Of a DNA stretch of 64,000 nucleotides, positions 8,349-16,781 are shown piece after piece; within the stretch, counting starts at the first letter, position 1, and every line of letters starts with the position of its first letter. Location of the stretch: assembly GCF_005233875.1 (NCBI RefSeq), contig NZ_SZPZ01000007.1:335287-399286 (forward strand). The letters are read 5' to 3'. The stretch is from Kribbella jiaozuonensis. Its GTDB lineage: Bacteria; Actinomycetota; Actinomycetes; Propionibacteriales; Kribbellaceae. Below the pieces are notes generated by a model. The model ran no database searches and was not told the DNA's origin. It was given only the letters and a program-made list of their open reading frames with translations. Position numbers and translations under genes: made by a program.

Positions 8349-8507
8349 TCAGCTGAACAGCGCGGTCAGGAAGGTGATGACGCTCCCGAACGCGTCACCG
8401 ACGGCCGAGAACGCGCCTCCCACCGCGTTGGCGGCGTTCGCCGGCTGAGTGAACAGATAGAAGCCGGCAAAGGCGATGAGCGACCAGATCAACAGCTTCT
8501 TCGGCAT
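8349..8507 (-). CDS. Small single-span membrane peptide (52 residues)
   Basis: Begins MPKKLLIWSLIAFAGFYLFT, a Lys-rich start and a hydrophobic helix, then an Ala/Gly/Phe-rich amphipathic tail (GGAFSAVGDAFGSVITFLTALFS). Start ATG 8507 is preceded by AAGGAGTGG at good spacing, and a plausible promoter lies about 45-75 bp upstream. The PANAANA sequence after the helix could be a signal-peptidase site, so the product might instead be a short exported peptide. I do not recognise a family. Confidence 0.6.
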   Translation of the reverse strand: MPKKLLIWSLIAFAGFYLFTQPANAANAVGGAFSAVGDAFGSVITFLTALFS

Positions 8508-8551
8508 GTCGCCACTCCTTGTTCCTAACCACTCGGTCGACTGTGTTGGAA

Positions 8552-8581
8552 TTTGTATCACGGACCGTCACCAATTGTCAC
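8552..8581 (-). promoter_or_regulatory. Promoter for the small membrane peptide
   Basis: On the minus strand GTGACA (8581-8576) and TACAAA (8557-8552) are separated by 18 bp, 45 bp before the start codon. The surrounding stretch 8508-8804 is markedly AT-richer than the genes and holds no convincing gene; apart from this promoter I see nothing specific in it. Confidence 0.45.
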
Positions 8582-8804
8582 TGACTGAACACAGCCCACC
8601 GCACAATGCTCACCAGCTACAAGGTCCATTCTGTAACGGATTCGGGGGCACGGCAGCCACCGGCGCGCCGCCCCGAGACGCGTATCGGCTGGCGGAGCGT
8701 AAATCCTGCGGCATTTGCCCGAATTCGGCACAACATCCGATGAACGGAAAGCAAAGACACAATGTGACACTGCGTGGTCGAGTGTTCCAACAGTGCGACC
8801 GAGG

Positions 8805-9761
8805 TCACAAAGCCGCAATCAACTCGTCCGCCGCAGAATACGGGTCGGTGCCGCCGTCCGCGACCTTGGCCGCCAGTACGTCGAGCCGCGCGTCCCCGTG
8901 CAGATGCGCGAACCGGGCCCGCAACGCCGTCGTCGCGATCGCCTCGATCTCGTCCCGGGCCCGGGACTGCCGGCGCTCGGTGAGTACGCCGTTCCCGCGC
9001 ATCCAGACCAGCCGGTCCTCGATCGCCTGCACCACCTCGTCGACGCCTTCATTGCGGGAGGCAACCGTCTTCAGGATCGGCGGCGTCCAGGCGCCCTCGG
9101 ACCGCTCGGCCAGCGCCAGCATCGCCCGGAGATCCCGGGTGACCGACTGGACGCCGTCGCGGTCCGCCTTGTTCACCACGTAGATGTCGCCGACCTCGAG
9201 GATCCCGGCCTTGGCCGCCTGGATCCCGTCGCCCATCCCCGGCGCCAGCAGGACCAGCGTCGTGTCCGCCATACCGGCGATCTCGACCTCGGACTGTCCT
9301 ACTCCGACCGTTTCAACCAGCACAACGTCGAACCCGGCCGCATCCAGCACCCGGAGCGCCTGCGGCGTCGACCACGAGAGCCCACCGAGATGCCCACGAG
9401 AAGCCATCGACCGGATGAACACGCCACGATCGGTCGCGTGGTCCTGCATCCGCACCCGGTCCCCCAGCAGCGCACCGCCGGAGAACGGCGACGACGGGTC
9501 CACCGCGAGTACGCCGACGCGCTTGCCGGTCTCGCGGTACGCCGAAACCAGCGCCGACGTCGACGTGGACTTACCGACGCCGGGCGAGCCCGTGATGCCG
9601 ACGATGTGGGCGTGGCCGGCATGCGGCGCCAGCGCGGCCATCACCTCGCGCAGCAGCGGGGACTCGTCCTCGACCAGCGAGATCAGCCGAGCAACCGCCC
9701 GCGAGTCCCCCTCGCGGGCACGCTCGACCAACTCACCGACCGGTGGCGTCCGCCGCGGCAT
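8805..9761 (-). CDS. meaB: MeaB-family GTPase, chaperone of B12-dependent acyl-CoA mutases
   Basis: About 318 residues with the SIMIBI/ArgK-MeaB signature. The P-loop is GITGSPGVGKSTSTSAL, Walker-B-like VDPSSPFSGGALLGDRVRM follows, then VLVETVGVGQSEVE, and NKAD gives guanine specificity. It protects and reloads adenosylcobalamin on methylmalonyl-, ethylmalonyl- or isobutyryl-CoA mutase. The start ATG 9761 (MPRRTPPVGELVERA) is preferred; a GTG at 9794 would add eleven residues without family support. It follows the thiolase gene on the same strand (67 bp gap) and is probably co-transcribed. Confidence 0.92.
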   Translation of the reverse strand: MPRRTPPVGELVERAREGDSRAVARLISLVEDESPLLREVMAALAPHAGHAHIVGITGSPGVGKSTSTSALVSAYRETGKRVGVLAVDPSSPFSGGALLGDRVRMQDHATDRGVFIRSMASRGHLGGLSWSTPQALRVLDAAGFDVVLVETVGVGQSEVEIAGMADTTLVLLAPGMGDGIQAAKAGILEVGDIYVVNKADRDGVQSVTRDLRAMLALAERSEGAWTPPILKTVASRNEGVDEVVQAIEDRLVWMRGNGVLTERRQSRARDEIEAIATTALRARFAHLHGDARLDVLAAKVADGGTDPYSAADELIAAL

Positions 9762-9828
9762 CAGACCCCGTGCCCCTCGACGAGCGAGCGGCACGGCTCC
9801 GAGCCAGCGGGCGAGTGCGGGACCAGCA

Positions 9829-11031
9829 TCAGCTCTTCGGTACCCGGACGATCAGCGCGTCGCCCTGACCGCCGCCACCGCACAGGGCCGCGGCGCCGAC
9901 GCCACCGCCGCGCCGACCGAGCTCCAGCGCGAGATGCAGCACCAGGCGGGCGCCGGACATTCCGATCGGGTGGCCGAGCGCGATCGCGCCGCCGTTCACG
10001 TTGACCTTGTCGTCGCCGACGTTCAGCTCGCGCGCGGACGCGATCCCGACCGCCGCGAACGCCTCGTTGATCTCGATCAGGTCGAGGTCCGCGGGCTCGA
10101 TGCCTTCCTTCTTGCAGGCCTTGGCGATCGCGTTGGCCGGCTGGCTTTGCAGCGTCGAGTCCGGCCCGGCGACCGAGCCGTGCGCGCCGATCTCGGCGAT
10201 CCAGCTCAGCCCGAGCTCCTCGGCCTTCGCCTTGCTCATCACGACGACAGCGCAGCCGCCGTCGGAGATCTGCGAGGCCGAACCGGCCGTGATCGTGCCG
10301 TCCTTGCCGAACGCGGGCCGCAGCTTGGCCAGCACCTCGACCGACGTGTCGCCGCGGACACCTTCGTCGCTGTCCACCACGATCGGGTCGCCCTTGCGTT
10401 GCGGCACCTCGACCGGGATGACCTCGTCGGCGAACACGCCGTTCTTCCACGCCTCCGCGGCGCGTTGGTGCGAACGAGCGCTGAACTCGTCCTGCTCCTC
10501 GCGGCTCAGCTTCTCGTCGGCGTTGTTCTTCTGGTCGGTCAGCGCGCCCATGGCCTGATCGGTGAACGCGTCCCACAACCCGTCGTACGCCATCGAGTCG
10601 ACCAGCGGCACATCGCCGTACTTGAAGCCCTCGCGGGACTTCGGCAGCAGGTGCGGTGCGTTCGTCATCGACTCCATGCCGCCGGCGACGACGACCTCGT
10701 ACTCGCCGGCGCGGATCAGCTGGTCGGCGAGCGCGATCGCGTTCAGCCCGGACAGGCAGACCTTGTTGATCGTGATGGCCGGAACGTCCATCGGGATACC
10801 GCCCTTGACCGCGGCCTGGCGGGCGGTGATCTGACCGCCACCGGCCTGCAGCACCTGGCCCATGATCACGTACTCGACCTGGTCCGGCGCGACGCCGGCC
10901 TTGTCCAGCGCGCCCTTGATCGCGAAGCCGCCGAGCTCGGCGCCGGTGAAGCCCTTGAGTCCGCCCAGCAGCCGCCCGATCGGGGTCCGCGCGCCGGCGA
11001 CGAGAACGGTGGTGTTCCGCGTGTCAGACAT
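9829..11031 (-). CDS. Acetyl-CoA C-acetyltransferase (thiolase)
   Basis: 400 residues of a biosynthetic-type thiolase. The acyl-accepting Cys92 is in NKVCLSG. The NEAFAA motif precedes the catalytic His in GGAIALGHPIGMSGARL. The second catalytic Cys is in AALCGGGGQGDALIV. It condenses two acetyl-CoA to acetoacetyl-CoA (or the reverse), the entry step of the ethylmalonyl-CoA route and of butyrate/PHB metabolism. The nearby Ccr, epimerase and MeaB support the biosynthetic/assimilatory direction. It is divergent from the epimerase gene with 126 bp between. Confidence 0.93.
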   Translation of the reverse strand: MSDTRNTTVLVAGARTPIGRLLGGLKGFTGAELGGFAIKGALDKAGVAPDQVEYVIMGQVLQAGGGQITARQAAVKGGIPMDVPAITINKVCLSGLNAIALADQLIRAGEYEVVVAGGMESMTNAPHLLPKSREGFKYGDVPLVDSMAYDGLWDAFTDQAMGALTDQKNNADEKLSREEQDEFSARSHQRAAEAWKNGVFADEVIPVEVPQRKGDPIVVDSDEGVRGDTSVEVLAKLRPAFGKDGTITAGSASQISDGGCAVVVMSKAKAEELGLSWIAEIGAHGSVAGPDSTLQSQPANAIAKACKKEGIEPADLDLIEINEAFAAVGIASARELNVGDDKVNVNGGAIALGHPIGMSGARLVLHLALELGRRGGGVGAAALCGGGGQGDALIVRVPKS

Positions 11032-11157
11032 ATCGTCACGATACCTGCGACGGCACTGGTACGCCGCTGCCCGGACGCGTCAGACGGGTCACACGGATCG
11101 TGTCGGCTGGGCCACTTTCGATGGCCTGCCGAACCGGGTTTACGCCACCCTGGCTGG

Positions 11158-11574
11158 ATGGATCAGCTGTTCGACGCGATCGACCATGTCGGTATCGCGG
11201 TCGCCGATTTCGACGAGGCCGTCCGGTACTACGCGGACGTGTTCGGCATGACGGTGACCCACGAGGAGATCAACGAGGAGCAGGGCGTCCGCGAGGCGAT
11301 GCTCTCGGTCGGCGACTCGGGTTCGTCGATCCAGTTGCTGGCGCCGCTGTCCGACGCGTCGCCGATCGCCAAGTTCCTCGACCAGCGCGGCCCGGGCATC
11401 CAGCAGCTCGCCTACCGGGTCAGCGATCTCGACGCGGTCTCCGAAGTACTGCGGGAGCGAGGCGCCCGACTCCTGTACGACGAACCGCGGCGCGGGACGT
11501 CCGGATCACGGGTCAACTTCATCCACCCGAAGTCCGCCGGCGGCGTCCTGGTCGAGCTCGTCGAACCGGCATGA
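11158..11574 (+). CDS. mce: Methylmalonyl-CoA/ethylmalonyl-CoA epimerase
   Basis: 138 residues, a two-module VOC-superfamily protein beginning FDAIDHVGIAVADFDEAVRYY. Metal ligands are visible at His10, Gln59 (SIQLLAPL) and Glu133 (LVELVEP). The motif usually written GLHH.A reads GIQQLAYRV, so the expected His is Gln. It racemises (2S)/(2R)-methylmalonyl-CoA (and ethylmalonyl-CoA), needed between carboxylase/Ccr and the mutases. Start ATG 11158 matches the family N-terminus. Confidence 0.88.
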   Translation: MDQLFDAIDHVGIAVADFDEAVRYYADVFGMTVTHEEINEEQGVREAMLSVGDSGSSIQLLAPLSDASPIAKFLDQRGPGIQQLAYRVSDLDAVSEVLRERGARLLYDEPRRGTSGSRVNFIHPKSAGGVLVELVEPA

Positions 11575-11618
11575 CAGTGCTTTGAAAGCTGAACGACTCC
11601 GATCAGGCAGCGGCAGCG

Positions 11619-11969
11619 GTGGGAGGGTGTGTCGGTACGGCGTTCTCGGGGACGCTCGGGGCCGGTAAGGCGATCTGCAACGGGAACTATCTGGTGCGGA
11701 TGCAGACCAACGGGGACCTGGTGCTGCGGGTGATCTCGACGGGTGCGGCGTGCTGGGCGAGCGGGACCGCGGTCGCGCCCGGCGGTGACACGTCGGCGAC
11801 CTTCCACGGTGGTCCGGTGGGGGCGCCGTTCGTCACCATCGGCAGCGTCTCCCAGGGCCAACTGAAGCAGATCGTCGGCGCGCACACCTATCTCCATCTG
11901 GGGACGAACGCCAACGTGAACACCAGGGGCGAGTTCTGGATCGGCTACAAGAAGATCGCCGCCTGCTAG
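11619..11969 (+). pseudogene. Fragment of a bulb-lectin-like (B-lectin) protein
   Basis: About 116 residues from a GTG at 11619. The middle, NYLVRMQTNGDLVLR then ACWASGTAV, matches the B-lectin pattern (YxLxMQxDGNLVLY...WxSGT). The C-terminus reads HTYLHLGTNANVNTRGEFWIGYKKIAAC. No signal peptide or credible RBS is present; the frame is open only back to a stop at 11583. It therefore looks like the leftover C-terminal part of a secreted carbohydrate-binding protein, though a short expressed protein cannot be excluded. The intergenic DNA around it (11575-12065) shows nothing else. Confidence 0.45.
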
Positions 11970-12065
11970 CACCGGCCCGGGGCCCAGTGTTACGGGTCGC
12001 CGACAGGGTGTGACGGCACGCGCAATTAGCCTGCTCGGTTGCTCCGGGCGGACTACTCTGTTCAG

Positions 12066-12977
12066 GTGCTGAAGGACAGCGCCACCGACTCCTTGCACGG
12101 TGCGCCGGCCGGGTTCAAGCATGATGCCTTCGTCCATGGAACAGACGAGGAGTTCGTGCTGCGCGCGGTCGCGTTCGTTCGCGAAGGGCTGGCGGCGGGG
12201 GAAAAGGTCGTGGCCGCGCTACCACCGGAGCGGATCGCGGTACTGCGTGACGCCCTGGAACCGCAGTCGTCCGAGGTGACGTTCGTCGACATGACTGTTG
12301 CCGGGGGCAACCCTGCGCGGCTGATCCCGTTCTGGCGGGCGATCCTCGAGAAGGAGCCCGGCCGACGGGTGCGCGGTCTCAGCGAGGCCGCGTACCCGGG
12401 CCGGAGCGCCCCGGAGTACGACGAGGTCCTGCTGCACGAGGCGTTGAGCGAGATCGCTTTCGCCGCGGACCGTTCGTTCCGGCTGTGCTGCGGGTACGAC
12501 GCGTCCGTGGGCATCGACCCGACCGCGACCCATTCGGGCCATTCCGGCACAGAAGCCCTTGCGGACAAGGCGTTCCGGACGGCGCTGAGCGACGTACCGG
12601 ATCGTGCCGAGCGGTGGGAGTTCGGTCCGGACGAGCTCGGGCAGGTGCGGCAGTGGGTTGGCGGGCAGGCGTCCTCGCACGGGGTGTCGCGGGACCGGCT
12701 CGAGGACCTGGCGCTGGCGTTGCACGAGATCTGCACGAACAGCATCCGGTTCGGTGGGGGTCGCGGGGCGCTCGCCGTGTGGATCGCGGACGGTGCGCTG
12801 ATCTGCGACGTGACCGACCGCGGCCGGATCGAAGACCTGATGGTCGGGCGCGTGCTGCCGCCGCTGGACGGGCTCGGCGGGCGGGGTGTCTGGCTGGCGA
12901 ACCAGCTGTGCGACCTGGTCCAGTTACGGTCCGGCGACGACTTCACCCAGGTGCGGCTCTACACCAGACTCCGGTAA
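12066..12977 (+). CDS. MEDS-domain sensor with HATPase (RsbA-type anti-sigma/regulator)
   Basis: 303 residues. The N-terminal MEDS domain begins KHDAFVHGTDEEFVLRAVAFVREGLAAG and continues to about 165. The C-terminal half is a serine/histidine-kinase-like ATPase, with LALHEICTNSIRFGGGRG (N-box) and VTDRGRIEDLMVGR then GGRGVWLANQLCD (G-boxes). This architecture is found in actinobacterial regulators that control stress sigma factors by partner switching. No sigma factor or STAS partner is adjacent. The GTG 12066 start is uncertain: a TTG at 12039 is also in frame and neither has a strong RBS. TACTCT at 12053 could be a -10 for a nearly leaderless mRNA. Confidence 0.78.
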   Translation: MLKDSATDSLHGAPAGFKHDAFVHGTDEEFVLRAVAFVREGLAAGEKVVAALPPERIAVLRDALEPQSSEVTFVDMTVAGGNPARLIPFWRAILEKEPGRRVRGLSEAAYPGRSAPEYDEVLLHEALSEIAFAADRSFRLCCGYDASVGIDPTATHSGHSGTEALADKAFRTALSDVPDRAERWEFGPDELGQVRQWVGGQASSHGVSRDRLEDLALALHEICTNSIRFGGGRGALAVWIADGALICDVTDRGRIEDLMVGRVLPPLDGLGGRGVWLANQLCDLVQLRSGDDFTQVRLYTRLR

Positions 12978-13111
12978 GACCACTGACAACGGTGGACTGC
13001 AAAAGTGACGGTCGTCTCAACCGTCGCTCGCTGTGTTACAGGGCACAGCCAGGCGTGCATACTCAGCGGTAAGTTCCGCTCACCAGGCCGCCGCTGCAGG
13101 AGGTTACTTTC

Positions 13112-14443
13112 GTGAAGCAGATCCTCGAAGCGATCTTGTCCGGTGACACCGCCGCCGTCGGCGAGCTCGACGTACCGGAGCACTACCGCGGCATCACCGT
13201 GCACGCCGACGAGGCGGGCATGTTCGAGGGTCTGGAGAGCAAGGAGAAGGATCCGCGGAAGAGTCTGCATCTGGACGACGTACCGACGCCGGAGCTCGGG
13301 CCGGGCGAGGCGCTGGTCGCGGTGATGGCGAGCGCGATCAACTACAACACCGTGTGGACGTCGATCTTCGAGCCGGTGTCGACGTTCTCGTTCTTGAAGC
13401 GGTACGGGAAGTTGTCGCCGCTGACGGCCCGCCACGACCTGCCGTACCACGTGGTCGGTTCCGACCTGGCCGGCGTCGTACTGCGAACCGGGCCGGGCGT
13501 GAACGCCTGGAAGCCTGGCGATGAGGTGGTCGCGCACTGTCTGTCGGTCGAGCTGGAATCGCCGGACGGGCACAACGACACGATGCTCGATTCCGAGCAG
13601 CGGATCTGGGGATTCGAGACGAACTTCGGCGGTCTCGCCGAGCTCGCGCTGGTGAAGTCGAACCAGCTGATGCCGAAGCCGGCCCACCTGACGTGGGAGG
13701 AGGCGGCGTCGCCGGGCTTGGTGAACAGCACGGCGTACCGGCAGTTGGTGTCGGCGAACGGCGCCAACATGAAGCAGGGCGACGTCGTACTGATCTGGGG
13801 CGCTTCCGGCGGGCTGGGATCTTATGCGACGCAGTTTGCGTTGAACGGCGGGGCGATCCCGGTCTGCGTGGTCTCTTCGCCGGAGAAGGCGGAGATCTGC
13901 CGCGCGATGGGTGCCTCGTTGATCATCGATCGGTCGGCGGAGGGGTACAAGTTCTGGTCGGACCCGGTGACGCAGGACCAGAAGGAGTGGAAGCGGTTCG
14001 GGGCGCGGATCCGGGAACTGACCGGCGGGGACGACCCGGACATCGTGTTCGAGCATCCGGGCCGGGAGACGTTCGGGGCGTCGGTGTACGTCGCTCGCCG
14101 CGGCGGGACGATCGTGACGTGTGCGTCGACGTCGGGATTCATGCACGAGTACGACAACCGGTACCTGTGGATGAACTTGAAGCGAATCATCGGCTCGCAT
14201 TTCGCCAATTACCGCGAGGCCTGGGAGGCGAACCGGCTGATCGCCCGCGGGATGGTGCACCCGACGGTCAGCAAGGTCTATGCGCTCGAGGACACCGCGC
14301 AGGCGGCGTACGACGTGCATCGCAACCTGCACCAGGGCAAGGTCGGCGTCCTCACCCTCGCCCCCGAGGAGGGCCTCGGCGTCTCCGACCCGGCCCTGCG
14401 CTCGGAGCATCTGGACGCCATTAATCGCTTCCGCAACAGGTAG
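13112..14443 (+). CDS. ccr: Crotonyl-CoA carboxylase/reductase
   Basis: 443 residues of the zinc-less MDR superfamily. The CO2-binding residues known from the Kitasatospora enzyme are all present with a constant offset of two: Asn79 (INYNTVW), Phe168-Glu169 (WGFETNFGG) and His363 (GSHFANYREAW). It should therefore be a true carboxylating enzyme making (2S)-ethylmalonyl-CoA from crotonyl-CoA, CO2 and NADPH. The NADPH site is VLIWGASGGLGSYATQ. It starts at GTG 13112 with AGGAGG 8 bp upstream. TTACAG (13036) and TACTCA (13060) spaced 18 bp could be its promoter. The ethylmalonyl-CoA mutase and later pathway genes are not in this window. Confidence 0.95.
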   Translation: MKQILEAILSGDTAAVGELDVPEHYRGITVHADEAGMFEGLESKEKDPRKSLHLDDVPTPELGPGEALVAVMASAINYNTVWTSIFEPVSTFSFLKRYGKLSPLTARHDLPYHVVGSDLAGVVLRTGPGVNAWKPGDEVVAHCLSVELESPDGHNDTMLDSEQRIWGFETNFGGLAELALVKSNQLMPKPAHLTWEEAASPGLVNSTAYRQLVSANGANMKQGDVVLIWGASGGLGSYATQFALNGGAIPVCVVSSPEKAEICRAMGASLIIDRSAEGYKFWSDPVTQDQKEWKRFGARIRELTGGDDPDIVFEHPGRETFGASVYVARRGGTIVTCASTSGFMHEYDNRYLWMNLKRIIGSHFANYREAWEANRLIARGMVHPTVSKVYALEDTAQAAYDVHRNLHQGKVGVLTLAPEEGLGVSDPALRSEHLDAINRFRNR

Positions 14444-14537
14444 TTGTCCCCAGCACTCGATTGGCTGGTTTCGGGTGGGTTCTGACAGGCTTATGGTGGG
14501 GGATTCACGCTGAGCCGCCAGAAGGGAATCTCGGGAG

Positions 14538-16781
14538 ATGCCTGACGAGTCGAGCCTGCCGTTCTTCGACCGCACGGCGACCGCGGCCGGGGGCTTCCCG
14601 GTCAGCCGTCGTGGGTACGACAAACAGGCGGTGGACGACTATGTCCGCGCGCTGGAGATGCAACTCGTCCAGGCGCGCAACCGCGCCGACGAGCTCCAGC
14701 ACAGTGTCGCGCCGATGCAGCACCAGCTCGAGGAGACGCGACGCCAGCTCGAGGCCAGCGCCAACCCGTCGTACGCCGGACTCGGCGACCGGGCCGCGCA
14801 GATCCTCCGGCTCGCGCAGGACCAGGCGTCCGAGGCGCTCGAGGAGGCCAAGCGCGAGGCCGAGGAGCTGCGGGCGAACGCGGCCAAGGAGGCATCCGCG
14901 GCGCGGGCGACCGGTGACCGCGAGGCCGAGGACATCCGGACCGTCGCGCTCAACGAGGCCGACAGCATGCGGCGTACCGCTGAGGGTGACGCGGCGGAGG
15001 TCCGGCGTACGGCGGAGACCGAGGCGGCCGAGGTGCTGGCCGCGGCGCGGCGGAAGTCCGAGCAGCTGCAGCTGACGGCCGAGTCGCAGGCGAGCACGCT
15101 GAAGAACGGCGCACTGCACGAGGCGGAGAAGATCCGGACCGCGATCCAGCGGGAGTCGGCGGCGCTGCGGGCGCGGCTGGCGGACGAGCGCGAGCAGCAG
15201 GCCAAGGAGCTCGCGGACAAGCACCAGCAGATCGCGGCCGACACCGACAGCCTGACCACTCAGATGAAGGACGCCGCCGAGGCGTCCGAGCGCCGGGTGG
15301 CCGAGGCGACCGAGCAGGCCCGCAAGATCCGTTCCGAGGCCGAGGAGTCGGCCGAGCGCACGCTGTCCCGCGCCCGCCGGGAGGCCGAGCAGCTGCTCAC
15401 CACCGCGCGGACCCGCGCCGAGGCCGAGCTGGCGAACGCGGCCGACGAGGCGGAGCGGTCCCGGACGGTCGTCGCCCGCGAGACCGAGCGGCTGGCCAAG
15501 CGCCGCGACGGCATCCTCACCCAGATCGCCGGGCTGAACGAGATCGCCAGCAACATCGCGCGGCAGGCAGCCGAGCTCGACTCCGAGACCGCGGCACCGG
15601 CGTACGTCAACCCTTTCGCCCGACCGAACACCGGCCCCACCACTGGTGGAGCCGGCACCGCTGACGCCCAATCCGGCAGCCCCTTCAGCTCCACCCCCGG
15701 CTCCGGAATCGGCAGCCCGTTCGCCACCACCGACCCGTCGGACGCCTCGTTCACCCCGGGTGCGGCAGGCGACAGCCCGTTCAACTCCGGCACCACGCCG
15801 TCGACCGATAACGGATTCGGTGGCGGGGCGACGTCCTCGCCGAGCACGTTCGGCACCGGGGCGGCAGGCTCAAGCGGCAACTCGCTCGACTCGGATGCGA
15901 CGGACTCGGACGACAACCCGTTCAGCGCCGGACCTGCGTCCTCGTCGGCCAGCGCGTTCGGCGCCGGAACGGCGGGCTCGAGCGGCAGCACCCTCGACTC
16001 GGACGCATCTGACTCCGACGACAGCCCGTTCGGGGCCGGTACGGCGTCCTCGCCGGCCAGCTCGTTCGACGCCGGTTCAGCCGGCGCAGCAGGCTCAAGC
16101 GGGAGCTCGCTGGACTCGGACGCGACTTCGTCGACCGACGACGCGTTCAGCGCCAGTAGGGCGTCCTCGCCGAGCAGCTCATTCGACGCCGGTTCGGCCG
16201 GCGCGAGCTCGCTCGACTCGGACGCGGCCGACTCGGACGACAGCTCGTTCGGGGCCGGGGCGGCCGGCTCGGCGGCGCCTGGTTCGACCAGCGACGACAA
16301 CCCGTTCCCGGGCGCGACGCCGGCTGCGAGCGGGTACGCGTCTTCGGGCGCCGCAGGCGATTCGGCGTACGACGATGGGGACGGACCGTTCACCGGAGCC
16401 AGCCCGTTCGTCGGGATCGGTGCCGGCGACGCGCGCGTCGACGAGACCCGGATCGACACCGCCCTGCGGGTGGACCCGAAGGACGCGTCCGACCTGGCCG
16501 ACAAGACGAGCAAGACCGCCGGCGGCCCGGCCGACTCCCCCGTTGCACTGAACGGCTCCGCGGGTGCTGACGCCGACGACGCCGCAGACTCGGACGAGGA
16601 CGACGAGCCGAAGGATTCGACGAAGGTGGACGAGTTCCGGCTCGATGACCTCGCCGACGAGGAGACTCGGGTCCAGACGCGGTCGGCCGCCTCGGCGAAG
16701 TCCTCCGGGGGCAAGTCGTCCGCGGACGACAAGACCGATGCGGCTACCTCGAGCGCACGATCCCCGAAGGACAAGATGTGA
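14538..16781 (+). CDS. Scy/FilP-like polar coiled-coil protein with DivIVA-like N-terminus
   Basis: 747 residues. The N-terminus resembles DivIVA (FPVSRRGYDKQAVDDYVRAL, 20-39). SYAGLGDRAAQILRLAQDQA (78-97) is the signature of Streptomyces Scy/FilP-type proteins, often misnamed cellulose-binding. An almost unbroken Ala/Glu/Arg coiled coil runs to about 350. Residues 351-747 are low complexity: Ser/Gly/Asp-rich, with repeated SLDSDA and about nine NPF or SPF motifs, ending acidic then Lys/Ser-rich. From memory, scy and filP in S. coelicolor also lie next to the epimerase-thiolase-meaB genes, so synteny supports a role in hyphal-tip growth. Start ATG 14538 has GGGAG close upstream. The stop overlaps the next gene in GTGA. 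Confidence 0.85.
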   Translation: MPDESSLPFFDRTATAAGGFPVSRRGYDKQAVDDYVRALEMQLVQARNRADELQHSVAPMQHQLEETRRQLEASANPSYAGLGDRAAQILRLAQDQASEALEEAKREAEELRANAAKEASAARATGDREAEDIRTVALNEADSMRRTAEGDAAEVRRTAETEAAEVLAAARRKSEQLQLTAESQASTLKNGALHEAEKIRTAIQRESAALRARLADEREQQAKELADKHQQIAADTDSLTTQMKDAAEASERRVAEATEQARKIRSEAEESAERTLSRARREAEQLLTTARTRAEAELANAADEAERSRTVVARETERLAKRRDGILTQIAGLNEIASNIARQAAELDSETAAPAYVNPFARPNTGPTTGGAGTADAQSGSPFSSTPGSGIGSPFATTDPSDASFTPGAAGDSPFNSGTTPSTDNGFGGGATSSPSTFGTGAAGSSGNSLDSDATDSDDNPFSAGPASSSASAFGAGTAGSSGSTLDSDASDSDDSPFGAGTASSPASSFDAGSAGAAGSSGSSLDSDATSSTDDAFSASRASSPSSSFDAGSAGASSLDSDAADSDDSSFGAGAAGSAAPGSTSDDNPFPGATPAASGYASSGAAGDSAYDDGDGPFTGASPFVGIGAGDARVDETRIDTALRVDPKDASDLADKTSKTAGGPADSPVALNGSAGADADDAADSDEDDEPKDSTKVDEFRLDDLADEETRVQTRSAASAKSSGGKSSADDKTDAATSSARSPKDKM
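15850..16290 (+). repeat. Imperfect Ser/Asp/Gly-rich repeats in the Scy/FilP-like tail
   Basis: Within the tail, units of the kind GSSGxSLDSDA-SDSDDSPFGAGTASS recur four or five times at about 35-45 residue intervals, with length differences between copies. At DNA level the copies share runs such as ctcgactcggac. The pattern suggests slipped-strand or recombinational expansion, so length variation between strains is expected. Confidence 0.7.

Noticed and set aside
8558..8818. An 86-residue minus-strand frame between the small peptide and meaB
   Set aside because: Starts with no RBS, Cys/Arg-rich and unlike any family; the region is AT-rich and looks intergenic.
9184..11574. A 796-residue plus-strand frame over meaB and thiolase that ends in the epimerase
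   Set aside because: Only the last 138 residues are a real protein; the rest is antisense to two clear genes and starts without an RBS.
12959..14623. A 554-residue minus-strand frame opposite ccr
   Set aside because: Antisense shadow; ccr has all catalytic residues and a strong RBS.
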